Part shown: piece after piece, positions 22,020 to 31,202 of the stretch
How positions within the stretch are numbered: position 1 is the stretch's first letter
How the letters are laid out: each line of letters opens with the position of its first letter
NCBI GenBank assembly: GCA_021018995.1
Contig: CM037588.1
Coordinates: 137,203,725-137,267,724 of the forward strand
Length of the DNA stretch: 64,000 nucleotides
Reading direction: 5' to 3'
DNA from: Chloranthus sessilifolius
Lineage: Eukaryota; Streptophyta; Magnoliopsida; Chloranthales; Chloranthaceae
Notes under the pieces: model-generated
Told to the model about the DNA's origin: nothing
What the model saw: the letters and a program-made list of their open reading frames with translations, nothing else
Databases searched by the model: none
Translations under genes and position numbers: made by a program

Positions 22020-22320
22020 CAAATTTTAAGGGTATTTGTGTAATTACATCACATTGCCCAAACTCCCTCCCCTTCTCCCTCTATCTCTTTTCATGTAGAT
22101 TCTCAGTCTGTCTCCCCTTCTCTCTCTGTCTCTTCCATATTCTGTGGCCCTCCAATCTCCACCAACCCTCAACCCCAAATCAACTCTATAGTCCATTCTC
22201 AAGGAAAAAACTCCAAAACCGCAAAAACTAATCAAAACCCACTGTTTCCAAGAGCAACTTTGTGTGTTTTTCGAACTCTATCTCCTTGTGCTCTTCGCCA
22301 AATCCAAAAGCTTAGCATCC
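22020..22320 (+). promoter_or_regulatory. CT-rich leader upstream of acidic ORF
   Basis: Pyrimidine-rich DNA (CTCCCTCCCCTTCTCCCTC, CTCTCTGTCTC) leads to the ATG at 22321. It looks like a plant 5' UTR. No clear TATA box was found. Confidence 0.35.
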
Positions 22321-22677
22321 ATGGATTCAGAGGCCCCTGTTTCCCATTCTGCAACACAATGGTCCACCGTCCCCACTTCTTCAGGTACTTTTCTCATAAG
22401 ATCTCCGCCTTCAAGTGATTCTGATGAAGAAAAAGAGAATCAGGTCTCTGTAGATGATACAGATAGCAGTTCCGTAATAGAGAGCTTCTCAAGCGGCGAA
22501 GAAGGGTTCGAAACTGCGTCGGAGAGGCCTTTTTACGGTGACCCAGATGAAGAAACTGTTGAATCTTTTGTGGGTTTGAATTTGTCGGAGAAGAGGGCGA
22601 CGGCGGCGATACCGATTTCGCAGGTTTCGGTTTTTGATTTCGGGGGATGATGACGAGGGTTTGGTGGCGAGCGAGGT
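22321..22677 (+). pseudogene. truncated acidic Ser/Glu-rich N-terminal protein fragment
   Basis: From the ATG at 22321 a 109-residue protein is rich in Ser, Asp and Glu: SSDSDEEKENQVSVDD, SSGEEGFETASERPF, GDPDEETVES, then AIPISQVSVFDFGG and a stop. One base later, another frame continues DDDEGLVASEVE, so the original frame probably ran on after a one-base change. The style and the GEEGFETASERP / PI(S)Q-S block are reminiscent of the acidic A-domain at the N-terminus of Toc159-type chloroplast import receptors, but I cannot confirm this by alignment. No GTPase domain follows. The ATG upstream at 22264 would add 19 hydrophobic residues; I prefer 22321 for its context (CCATGG) and the acidic start. 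Probably a gene fragment. Confidence 0.35.
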
Positions 22678-22835
22678 GGAATAAAATCGGAAAAGTAGAT
22701 CGATTGAAAGTTTAATAGGGTTAAGGGTATTTTTGGTATTACAAAATGAGACCATCTCCACCGTACATTCTTTACGCTAAGAGATGTAGGGTTTGATAAG
22801 ATGCCCGTCTTTCTCTTTCGTAGGTTTTTCACTTC

Positions 22836-22843
22836 TATATAAA
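22836..22843 (+). promoter_or_regulatory. TATA box of snoRNA host locus
   Basis: TATATAAA, about 30-50 bases before a CT-rich segment (TTTTCTCTACTCTG) typical of plant transcription starts and before telo-box motifs. Confidence 0.55.
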
Positions 22844-22913
22844 CAGAGGAGCCACCGATCTTTTCTCTACTCTGTTTCCGTCTTTTATGCGATTTAGGGT
22901 TTCCTTTAGTGCT

Positions 22914-23009
22914 AGCTAGGGTTTCTTGTTAGTGTTAGGGTTTCTGAAACTCTAATTGAATAGCTAGGGTTTCGTGCTAGTGTTAGGGTTTCTGAAACTC
23001 TAATTGAAT
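22914..23009 (+). repeat. 48-bp tandem duplication with telo-boxes in leader
   Basis: Two adjacent 48-base units (22914-22961, 22962-23009), each with AGCTAGGGTTTC, TTAGGGTTTCTGAAAC and CTCTAATTGAAT. They differ at two positions (TCTTGTTAG versus TCGTGCTAG). A further TTAGGGTTT precedes them at 22894. Confidence 0.9.
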
Positions 23010-23409
23010 TGGTTCATTTGCACGGTGCACCCCGGGCTTCTCTGAACTTTCGTATGAGGATGAAAGCCCCATTGCTCGTGCTAAATCCAATAGCCGTTAA
23101 GTGTTGCAGATCTGTTCTTGTTCAAGGTCTGATCTGTGTCAAAGCAATGGCCAAATCTATTTCTTGTGTATCTTGCCTTTCCTCACCTTTAGCTTTTTTG
23201 TGATTTTAATATCCAAAAAGTCCAGTCATAGAGGCATATATTAGTTCAAGCGAAGTTAACGTGGGGGCTTTTACTTTTTCCACTGGTTTTGCCCCTAAAA
23301 TCTTTCGCTACAGGTAAATCCATTGCTTATCCTTCTTTTCCTTCTCTCTCTCTATAAATATCTGTATATCTAATGTTTCCGATAGTTCTAATCCTTGAAC
23401 AATGTGATT

Positions 23410-23552
23410 TCACTGTGATAACTTGGATCCCTCAAAAGATTTGCAAAAGTCGCAGGCCGAACCCATTTATCATATTGATGTATGTTAGGGATCATCTTTG
23501 ATTACAATGTCGGCAATGATTATAATTTACCCGCCCCTTCTGAGAGTCGCAT
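23410..23552 (+). ncRNA. possible C/D-type RNA near host 5' end
   Basis: A weak C box (GTGATAA at 23415, or TTGATGT near 23475) and a D box CTGA (23540-23543) with outer TTCAC/GTGAA complementarity. ATTTACCCGC before the D box resembles the complement of a conserved 25S rRNA stretch (GCGGGTAAA), but its spacing from the D box is not canonical. Confidence 0.25.
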
Positions 23553-23718
23553 CTGTGAAGCATAAAATGGTATCAATGGTTGAATTTCTTGATATGAGCG
23601 GTCTTTTATTCCTGTTAAAGATCTTGCTTTATGGTTAAGTTTTTACCTTTTTTTTGTTGAATTTGGTCCTTTTCTGTTTGAGCGATTTTTTTATATTTTC
23701 GGTTTTTATATTTTCTGT

Positions 23719-23808
23719 ATTGGCAGTGATGAATACATACAGTTTAAACGCCAGTTCTGCTTCTGAAAATTTATGACTGATTAAGCTGAAAATTGACTGA
23801 GCTGCTAA
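23719..23808 (+). ncRNA. C/D box snoRNA, U80/U77-type 25S rRNA guide, copy 1
   Basis: C box GTGATGA at 23726-23732 and D box CTGA at 23797-23800, 75 bases apart, a normal C/D snoRNA size. The terminal stem is TTGGCA/TGCTAA. An internal D' box CTGA at 23763-23766 is preceded by the 14-mer CGCCAGTTCTGCTT, the exact complement of AAGCAGAACTGGCG, which I recall as part of plant and animal large-subunit rRNA. The D'+5 rule points to the A before GAACTGG as the 2'-O-methylation target. In mammals that site is, as I recall, assigned to U77/U80. It lies in the first intron-like part of the host unit. A second copy is at 28703-28790. The pairing was made from memory of rRNA, not by search. Confidence 0.75.
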
Positions 23809-23884
23809 TTTTTTGGGTTTTTTACATTTTTTTATGCAATTATTTTTCTCAGCGATTCAAATGCGGATCAGATTATTCTCAGCA

Positions 23885-24065
23885 TAGGTGTCAAACTCTG
23901 AATCGGTATTGGGTATCAGTCCATGGAGGACTGATATGTATAGGCCAATTTAAAAAAACTCCAAATCACGGCTCAAATTGATACGTATAGGCCGATACCC
24001 GATACGAAACCGCGATGCAGAACCAATACTTATCGCCGTATCGTGTGATTTTTGATACGTCATAC
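23885..24065. repeat. MITE-like GTATCGG-rich repeat
   Basis: Words GTATTGGGTATC, GATACGTATAGGCCGATACCC and CCGTATCGTG alternate in both orientations. A related segment lies at 57000-57205. Confidence 0.45.
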
Positions 24066-24261
24066 ACTTTTAAAGGTGTACAATGTAAGGAACCCAATTA
24101 GCTTCTACGATGAAGAGCAATTGGTCTGAAAAGTCAATACTTTTAGGATATTTAAATCATTTGATCGTTGCTATCTAATATGAACCATTTTCATATCTTT
24201 TAATGGTTGGCAATTAAAGGTCACTAATTGGATAGAGCATTCTCTTGTAGGTGTATTTTGT

Positions 24262-24548
24262 GGCCTAGATTTGTTTCAATGATTGACTGCTAATTGGAAA
24301 ATTTAGATTGATCCCAGTAACATGCTATGTGGCATAACAAAGAAGTGTAATTTAATGATGTAACATCATCTAAACACTTCTTTGGTGTTTAACTGTAGGT
24401 CAGAACCCATCATTCCTTTATATTGGAATTATGGGGGATGATTGCTATTAAGCAAATTGTGCACAGATTCTTGTCACATGATATACTTTTTTGATCAATC
24501 AAAGTAGTCTAACTAGAATCCCATCATCGGCACGTGTCTCAGTTAAAT
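24262..24548. mobile_element. foldback MITE in host intron, copy 1
   Basis: Left arm GATTTGTTTCAATGATTGACTGCTAATTGG and right arm CTAACTAGAATCCCATCATCGG...TGTCTCAG are imperfect reverse complements. Copies at 25826-26126 and 26222-26518; a truncated one near 29090-29200. Confidence 0.65.
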
Positions 24549-25055
24549 AATGATGCCTACTGGAAGATTCAAACTATCCCGTTAGTGCATTTTAATTGAA
24601 ACTGTAAAAAATAATATGATCTACTGCCTATTTCCGAGTGTATAAAAGGGATAAAGTAGATTGAATCCTGGTAATAATTACCAGCTGGATGACTTCGATT
24701 GATCAAAAGAAAATATAATTCGTGAAGTGGCAGTCTTCTTATTTTAGAAATAAATCTATAATTGTTAGAATCATTTTCCCCTTTTACTTTGCTACTTTTC
24801 AAAGCCAATTCAAATTCTCTACTCATTTCTAATATTTTCCGTTTTAAAATTGTCAAAATACAATAAAATGTGCATTTTATTGTATACCAATTTTAATAAT
24901 GCTTTACACTCTTCCAAAGTAGCAAGAGTCCTGTTATTTGGTTTTTCTCATCTGCTAGTAGACCTTTACATAATTCTTTTTATTAATTTGCACTTATAAT
25001 TCTATTGTGGGTTTTTTTTTGGCAAGCTGGTCAACATTGGAAGACTTTGGTGATT

Positions 25056-25175
25056 GTTGCTAATGATGATAAGTCCATGTTTTGAGGTGTAGTTGGTTTC
25101 AAGCCCCTGTTTACAGGGAGAACCTACTTGAAGCTGCTACATTCATATGACATATTTGGACCTCTCTGAGGCATT
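25056..25175 (+). ncRNA. long C/D-box-like RNA, family A copy 1
   Basis: C box ATGATGA (25063-25069), D box CTGA (25166-25169), terminal stem TGCT/GGCA. Between them nested inverted segments form a long hairpin: GTCCA/TGGAC, TGTAG/CTACA, TTCAAG/CTTGAA and CCCTG-TTTA-CAGGG at the tip. About 105 bases lie between the boxes, longer than most guide snoRNAs. The whole block is much better conserved among copies than the flanks. The D-box guide segment (TTTGGACCTCT) shares about 7-8 bases of complement with GGAGGTCC in 25S rRNA as I remember it, which is too weak to name a target. I do not recognise the family. Confidence 0.6.
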
Positions 25176-25825
25176 ATATTAAAAGTTTTTTCCAGTCTTT
25201 CTACCTAAATTGGAAAGTTAAATAAAGTTGGTTCATTCTGTGATCATGGCAGAAAAGTTGCTAAAAAATTTAGTTCTCTATTATATCCCAACCAAAAAAG
25301 TGTGGATTTATTCCATTTTAGAATAATTTTTTCCTGCATTCTTGTTACAAACAAAAAGTACGCTAAAAAAGTTACTATTCCTTCATCATGAATTGAATTT
25401 ATTTCTGCGCTAATAGGTATTTGCTGCATGCTTTCTCACTATGCTGATCATTGTTGTTTATTTTATACTATAGTTCTTCCCTATTCAGGTTCAGTGTACC
25501 CTCTCTCACAAAATTCTCTCCTTAATCAAAATTTTGGAAAAAGTTCTCTGAATATGTTGTCTAGTGAACTTCTTTTGGATGTTTGCTTTATTTGCCCCTT
25601 CAGAAATTTTCAGAATTTTTAGGAATTTATTGAAAATTTCTATTTTTTTCATTGTAATATGTGCTTTAATCATACTTATAATTTTTTTTTGTAATAAATA
25701 TATTATTTTTAAAATTAAATGCATTGATGTTAATTTTAAATATTTCACATACACTTGTGTATGTCTTTTTATTGGCTGTCTTTAAAGTTTGCTGGTTGGA
25801 GAGAGATCATTTCCTTATAGGTTTG

Positions 25826-26126
25826 ATTTTTGGTTGAGATATGTTCCAATGATGGGCTGCTAGTTGGACAATTTCAATTGATCATGGATCATTTCGTTTG
25901 GCATAGAAGAGTTTACTTTAATGGTATAAGATCATTGTAACACAATTGTGGTGCTTAAATGTTGGTTAGAACCCATCATTCCTTTTAAACATTGGAATAT
26001 GGTCATGATCGCCATTAAGTATATTTTGTCGTGGTTCTTGTTCTTTGCCGAATGATGAGATACCCGTCTTTTTATTAAAAATATTCTAACTAGCAGCTCA
26101 TCATTGGCACATGTCTCAACCAAAAT
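25826..26126. mobile_element. foldback MITE in host intron, copy 2
   Basis: Left arm TTTTGGTTGAGATATGTTCC and right arm GGCACATGTCTCAACCAAAA are reverse complements with few mismatches, about 300 bp overall. It belongs to the same family as 24262-24548 but is a distinct insertion lying between the two duplicated segments. Confidence 0.75.
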
Positions 26127-26221
26127 ATTCCTGTATTAGATGTTTGAATCCATCTGTGTGGTGCACTTTAATTTCAATTGTTTAAAAGTGCTTAGAATAC
26201 CCCATCGCTTGAATAATGCAT

Positions 26222-26518
26222 GTCATTTTTGGCTGAGATTTGTTTCAATGATTGACTGCTAGTTGGACAATTTAGATTGATCACAGTAACGTGCTATGTG
26301 GCATAACAAAAAAGTGTAATTTAATGGTGTTAGATCATTTAAACACTTCTTTGGTGTTTAACTGTAGGCACGAGTTTAATTGTAGGCCAGAACTCATGAT
26401 TCCTTCATATTGGAATTATGGGGGATGACTCTCACAGTCTTGTCACATGATGCACTTTTTTGATTAATCAAAGTAGTCTAACTAGCAGCCCATCATCGAT
26501 ATATGTCTCAGCTAAATA
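26222..26518. mobile_element. foldback MITE in host intron, copy 3
   Basis: Arms GGCTGAGATTTGTTTCAATG and the right-hand CATCATCGATATATGTCTCAG mirror each other. It is part of the duplicated segment, so it was copied by duplication and not by a new insertion. Confidence 0.65.
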
Positions 26519-27042
26519 ATGATGCCTACTAGAAGATACGAACTATCCTATTGATGCATTTTAATTGAAACCTTAAAAAATAATATGATCTACTGCCTAT
26601 TCCAGAGTGTATAAAAGAGATAAAGTAATGATTGAATTTTGGGCTCACTTTTAATTCAGTATATTATTACCAGCTGGATGACTTGGATTTATCAAAAGAA
26701 AATTTAATTTTTGAAGTGGCTGTCTTATTATTTTAGAAATAAATCTATAGTTGTTAGGATCATTTTCCCCTTTTACTTTGGATTTCTTCGATGCCAATTC
26801 AATTTCTCTACTCATTTCTTATATTTTTCCTTCTTAAAAGTTTGTAAAAAAGCCTAAAACGTGCAGTTCATTTTATACCAATTTCAATAGTGCTTTACAC
26901 TCTTCCAAAGTAGGAAGAGTCCTGTTGGTTTTTCTCATCTGCTAGTAGACCTTTTCATAATTCTTCTATTAATTTGCACTTATATTTCTATTGTGGGTTT
27001 CTTTTTTCTCAAACTGGTCAACATCGGAAAACTTTCGTGATT

Positions 27043-27162
27043 GTTGCTAATGATGATAATTCCATGTTATGAGGTGTAGTTAGTTTCAAGCCCCTGTTTA
27101 CAGGGAGAACCTACTTGAAGCTGCTACATTCATATGACATGTTTGGACCTCTCTGAGGCATC
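27043..27162 (+). ncRNA. long C/D-box-like RNA, family A copy 2
   Basis: C box ATGATGA (27050-27056), D box CTGA (27153-27156), stem TGCT (27045-27048)/GGCA. All nested hairpin arms of copy 1 are kept. It belongs to the duplicated ~1 kb segment. Confidence 0.6.
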
Positions 27163-27400
27163 ATTATATTGACATGTGAGTCTTATCTATATGAAATGTC
27201 ACTTAATATGTTTACAAAAATACTATAAATTGTACAATGTGCATTCAAATGTGCCCAAAAAGTGCCTGTTATGTTTTCTGTAAACACGTTAAGTTACTTT
27301 TCGTATATTTATGAATAAATTTAGAGTATAAGGATTGACCCTCATAACACCTCTAATCCGTTTTCTCCCCTCGGGTAAATTTGTTGGTGCCAATGTTTAA

Positions 27401-27556
27401 AAATAATTCTCTTCTTGTAAAACATCCTATTCAATAACACAAGAAGTACCAAAGTATCCCTCTCGTGTTATTATGGTTACAAACCCAAATGTGTTGATGG
27501 CTGTAGCCGATTGGCATGGCTACTGGCTACTGGCATTCAAACAAGCCCTGGGCCCC
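27401..27556. mobile_element. 156-bp insertion with TAA duplication (PIF/Harbinger-like)
   Basis: The related sequence at 57690-57720 lacks this stretch and has a single TAA at the junction, whereas here TAA flanks both sides (27398-27400, 27557-27559). The right end, read on the minus strand, is GGGGCCCAGGGCTTGTTTG, like Tourist/PIF ends. The left end shows no clear match, so it may be truncated or rearranged. Confidence 0.55.
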
Positions 27557-27861
27557 TAATGATTTGGTAAAATGTTTGGTGGGATCTACTGTTGTTTCAT
27601 TGTTTTGTTTCTTTTTTACTTGCCCTTTTTTCTTTGCTATTCTATTATGCTACTACGCTTTCTCTTCTATTTTTCTATTTTAACTCTGTTAAAGTACTTA
27701 CATTTGATTTTAAAAAACTCCTCTTCTATGCCAATTTGTATAATGCATGGCATTTAGCATAGGTACTCACATTTCATTTGGTTAAATGTTAGGTGGACTT
27801 CACGTTTCATCCTTTTGTTCCTTTTACTAACCTATTGAGCTGTTAGTTTCATATTTTGATT

Positions 27862-27975
27862 GTTGTAGATGACAGGATGACCTTATTTTTAGGTTTTAGT
27901 TTCAATTCCTTGTTTAGAAGGAGAACCTACTTGAAGCTGCAATATTCATCACATTTTTGTACTTCTCCGAGGTGA
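27862..27975 (+). ncRNA. long C/D-box-like RNA, family A copy 3, degenerate
   Basis: Shares GGAGAACCTACTTGAAGCTGC with the other copies, but the C box is altered (GATGACAGGATGA) and the D box reads CCGA. The tip hairpin is changed on both sides (CCTTG...GAAGG), so its pairing survives. Probably inactive. Confidence 0.45.
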
Positions 27976-28034
27976 TAGTGTTGATATTTAAAATCTTTTT
28001 AAAATTTTTCTTCACATAGACTTTGGAATGCAAG

Positions 28035-28325
28035 TTCGGTGTACTGAATCAAACCGTACCTGAATTTTTCGGTGTTCGGTTCGGTTCACCCCAAACCGAA
28101 ACCGAACTGAAACCCATTTGGTTCGGTTCATTTAAAAAAAAAACTGAAACCGATTCGGTTCGATGTTGGTAAAATACGTACTTTTTTATTTTTTAATGTT
28201 TTTTTTTGGGTTTTTTGGTTTACTCACCTACCGCTCTGGTTTTTGGTTTCGAGCCACCGAAACTGAGACTGAACCGAATTGGGGATCGGTTTGGTTTCAG
28301 TAGGTTTTCGGCTCTGTCTAATTTA
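28035..28325. mobile_element. CGGTTCGG-rich hAT-like MITE in host intron
   Basis: Dense GGTTCGGTT / AACCGAAACC words in both orientations, as in 21370-21778. Boundaries are approximate; no TSD was found. Confidence 0.5.
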
Positions 28326-28702
28326 TTTTATCCGTTTTGATATAAATTGGCATTCCAAGATCATTAACCAACACTTGTTCCATGGTTTTGAATTTGTTTA
28401 AATAAATTTCAACAATTAATATCATGACATTCATCAATACACCCTTGAAAACTCTTTTCTGAAAAATCAATTTTGTAGTCTGTTTATATCAAATTGAGTT
28501 TTAACTATCCTCCTACTCTACACAGAAGATGAGCATGGTGGCTGAAAAGACTCAAAAATTTAGGTGTTGACATCAGCTTCTTCTCAAGTTACCACGGGAT
28601 TGGAGTTAAATAACAGCACTAAATTTTCTTTTTGTATGAAACAAAATTACTCAATAATTTCTTGGTTTTATTTAATTTTACGATTTTGATTTTGATTTTA
28701 TA

Positions 28703-28790
28703 TTGGCAGTGATGTATTCATAGAGCTTAAATGCTAGTTCTGCTTCTGAAAATTTGTGATTGATAAGCTGATTATTCTCTGAGCCGATTT
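28703..28790 (+). ncRNA. C/D box snoRNA, U80/U77-type, copy 2
   Basis: C box GTGATGT (28709-28715), D' CTGA (28746-28749), D box CTGA (28779-28782). The guide GCTAGTTCTGCTT differs from copy 1 by one base and still pairs with the same rRNA site through a U-G wobble. The terminal stem is ATTGGC/GCCGAT, changed on the 3' side relative to copy 1 yet still fully paired. Changed sequence with kept pairing supports a real RNA. The last C-box base is T in place of A, which might weaken it. Confidence 0.65.
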
Positions 28791-29510
28791 TCATTTGAAT
28801 TTTGTCAAATTTTTATGTGTAATTTTTTTTCTTGGCAATATTATTGTTTATTGAATTCTCTGGACTGTTGATTTAAAGACCATTTCCTTGACTGAAGGAT
28901 CTTGCACTGTTGTTAATGGTGTAAGATGTAAGCAATCCAAGGCTACCAAAATGGTAGATCGTAGATTGAATGACAGTGGGTCTGGAATTCACACCATGGG
29001 AGTCATAAATCTGTGATCTGTGCACTCTAATAGTCTAATGGTAACTGTTTTCATATTTTTTTAATGGCTGGCATTAAATTTTGATTTGCTGAGAGATTGT
29101 TAGCTGAGATATGCTTCTTATGATGGACTGTCCTTTGATAATTTCTGTTGATCACAGACATGTGTCATGTGGCATATGAGAAAAGTGTACCTATTTGGTG
29201 ATTAAATGCTATTTTTTCTCATCTTCTAGTTAAATTTTCACATGATTCTTTCATTAATAGAAATTGCAGTTATTATTAATAGAGGTTCTATTTATTAATA
29301 GAAATGCCACATGTGTTATGTGGCATATGAGAAAAGTGTACCTATTTGGTGATTAAATGTTATTATCCTCATTTTAAATGCTATTTTTCTCATCTTCTAG
29401 TTAAAATTTCACATGATTCTTTCATTAATAGAAATTGCACTTATTTTATTTGAAGTATTGTGCCTTGCAATTATATGCAAAGTAGTTAATCTCAGAAATC
29501 TTGGTTGATT

Positions 29511-29632
29511 GTTGCTGATGATGATTAAGTCCATATTTTGAGGTGTAGATAGTTTCAAGCCCCTGTTTACAGGGAGAACCTACTTGAAGCTGCTACATTC
29601 AATATGACATCTTTGGACCTTTCTGAGGCATC
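29511..29632 (+). ncRNA. long C/D-box-like RNA, family A copy 4
   Basis: C box ATGATGA (29518-29524), D box CTGA (29623-29626), stem TGCT/GGCA. Followed by the 330-bp tandem units carrying copies 5 and 6. Confidence 0.6.
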
Positions 29633-30270
29633 ATTATATTGACATGTGATGTTGCATATCAGAAAAGTGTTACTTATTTGGTGATTAAATGCTATTTTTC
29701 ACATTTTAACACTATTTGGTGTGTAAATGCCTTATAGTTAAATTTTCATATGATTCTTTCATTAATAGAAATTGCACTTAATTTAATTTCTAGTGTTGTG
29801 CCTTGCAATTATATGGAAAGTAGTTAACCTTAGAAATCGTGGTTGATTATTGCTGTTGATGATTAGTCCATATTTTGAGGTGTAGATAGTTTCAAGCCCC
29901 TGTTTTCAGGGAGAACCTACTTGAAGCTGCTACATTCAATATGACATCTTTGGACCTTTCTGAGGCATCATTATATTGACATGTGATGTTGCATATCAGA
30001 AAAGTGTTACCTATTTGGTGATTAAATGCTATTTTTCACATTTTAACACTATTTGGTGTGTGCCTTCTAGTTAAATTTTCATATGATTCTTTCATTAATA
30101 GAAATTGCACTTAATTTAATTTCTAGTGTTGTGCCTTGCAATTATATGGAAAGTAGTTAACCTTAGAAATCGTGGTTGATTATTGCTGTTGATGATTAGT
30201 CCATATTTTGAGGTGTAGATAGTTTCAAGCCCCTGTTTTCAGGGAGAACCTACTTGAAGCTGTTACATTC
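29600..30270 (+). repeat. tandem ~335-bp units each carrying a family A RNA
   Basis: From copy 4 onward the locus repeats with a period of about 332-338 bases: GACATCTTTGGACC, TTGACATGTGATGTTGC, TATTTGGTGATTAAATGC, CTTTCATTAATAGAAATTGC, then the RNA. The units are nearly identical, so this expansion is recent. A related partial unit lies at 29200-29460. Confidence 0.9.
29849..29968 (+). ncRNA. long C/D-box-like RNA, family A copy 5
   Basis: C box TTGATGA (29856-29862), D box CTGA (29960-29963). The tip loop is TTTT in place of TTTA; the stem is unchanged. Confidence 0.55.
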
Positions 30271-30301
30271 ATACGACATCTTTGGACCTCTCTGAGGCAT
30301 A
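30182..30301 (+). ncRNA. long C/D-box-like RNA, family A copy 6
   Basis: C box TTGATGA (30189-30195), D box CTGA (30292-30295). TGTAG/CTACA has become TGTAG/TTACA, a G-C to G-U change that keeps pairing. Confidence 0.55.
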
Positions 30302-30599
30302 TCATCATATTGACATGTGAAATCTTTTTTGAAATCTTTTCTCAATCATTTAAAAAATTTGTCTTATCTGTTAATTTTGAGTTTGTTTCTTAGTGTTTAG
30401 TTTATATTAGATTGATTTTAGCAATCCTCCTGCTCTACCTAAAAGATGAGCCTGGTGGATAAAAAGAATCAAAGAAATTAGGTGTTGTCATCAGCTTCTT
30501 CTTCTAATGACCCTAGGGTTGGAGTTAAATTAACAGCACTACATTTCTTTTACAATGACATTGAGCAATTTTTTTCTTGTCCTTTCATTTCTTCTGCAG

Positions 30600-30780
30600 T
30601 AATTTGTTGACAGTGAGCTCTGAAGCTTCTTCATCATGTTGCATTATTCTTTAGATTTGTATTGACTTGTGCAAGGAGATATGCGCAGACAGCTCAAGCT
30701 CCACATGGCATGTGGTTGACATGTAATTGATGGTATTGGATTCAAACATTTTTATTGATGGTAGTTTCAATTTATCCAGA
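30600..30780 (+). other. possible last exon of snoRNA host
   Basis: Begins after a polypyrimidine tract and acceptor TTTCTTCTGCAG. It has no long frame. The 30420-30560 stretch before it is a duplicate of 28507-28640, both with GATGAGC-TGGTGG and GTCATCAGCTTCTTCT. Confidence 0.35.
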
Positions 30781-31169
30781 TTTCTTTGGATGTATGGAAA
30801 ATGTCATAGGTACTTGAGTTACTTTGAGGAGGAAATACGAGGGGACTTGTTTTTGGAAGTATAAAAATTTCATTGATGTTCTTTGCCCAAGGCTGATCTA
30901 TTTTATTAGAGCAGGAAGTTTCTTACATAATGATCCTAAATGTTTTTTAAATTTTAAATCGTTTATTTGAAGCAATTTATTGTAATCAATTGGTTCTCCG
31001 AAGTGTTCATTGTATGTATAGGTTTGTGGTCGTTGCTTTTGATTTAATCAGAACATTGCTTAAAACTTGGGATCCCTATGCCCTAGCTAATGTTCCATTT
31101 ATTCATAATAAATGGGTATTGTTACAGTGTTGCGACCAAAAAATCTGATTGAAATAAGTCGTCAATCAG
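30781..31169. other. AT-rich DNA downstream of snoRNA locus
   Basis: No gene or repeat recognised. A hAT-like end TAGGGCTGGCAGTGAG starts at 31170. Confidence 0.4.
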
Positions 31170-31202
31170 TAGGGCTGGCAGTGAGTTGGGCCGGGGGGCT
31201 CG

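Larger units (their letters stand above)
24230..25190 (+). repeat. segmental duplication unit 1 (partner 26190-27175)
   Basis: About 950 bases match 26190-27175 with many substitutions and indels, including the MITE, GATCTACTGCCTATT, the CTGGATGACTT block, TTTACACTCTTCCAAAGTAG and the long C/D-like RNA. The units start about 1.97 kb apart. Confidence 0.85.
26190..27175 (+). repeat. segmental duplication unit 2 (partner 24230-25190)
   Basis: Homologous to 24230-25190, with a 13-20 bp insertion near 26368 and an extra segment near 26630-26660. Confidence 0.85.
22865..30780 (+). ncRNA. putative snoRNA host transcription unit
   Basis: A TATA box, a CT-rich start and a leader with repeated TTAGGGTTT (telo-box) are followed by about 8 kb without a credible long ORF. 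A good donor CAG|GTAAAT stands at 23313/23314 and a good acceptor TTTCTTCTGCAG at 30599. Inside lie eight C/D-box RNA candidates, all in + orientation. Telo-boxes are typical of plant ribosomal-protein and snoRNA-host promoters. The leader frame from 23009 (64 codons, MVHLHGAPRASLNFRMRMK) is short and not recognised. Splicing, extent and the single-transcript model are inferred. Several MITEs lie in the intron-like parts. RNA data would be needed to prove it. Confidence 0.45.

Noticed and set aside
22894..23000. Interstitial telomere
   Set aside because: Only single AGGGTTT motifs in two 48-bp units; better explained as telo-box promoter or leader motifs.
25056..25175. MicroRNA precursor
   Set aside because: The hairpin has an asymmetric ~8-base bulge and no clean 21-nt duplex; C and D boxes with a terminal stem fit a C/D RNA better.
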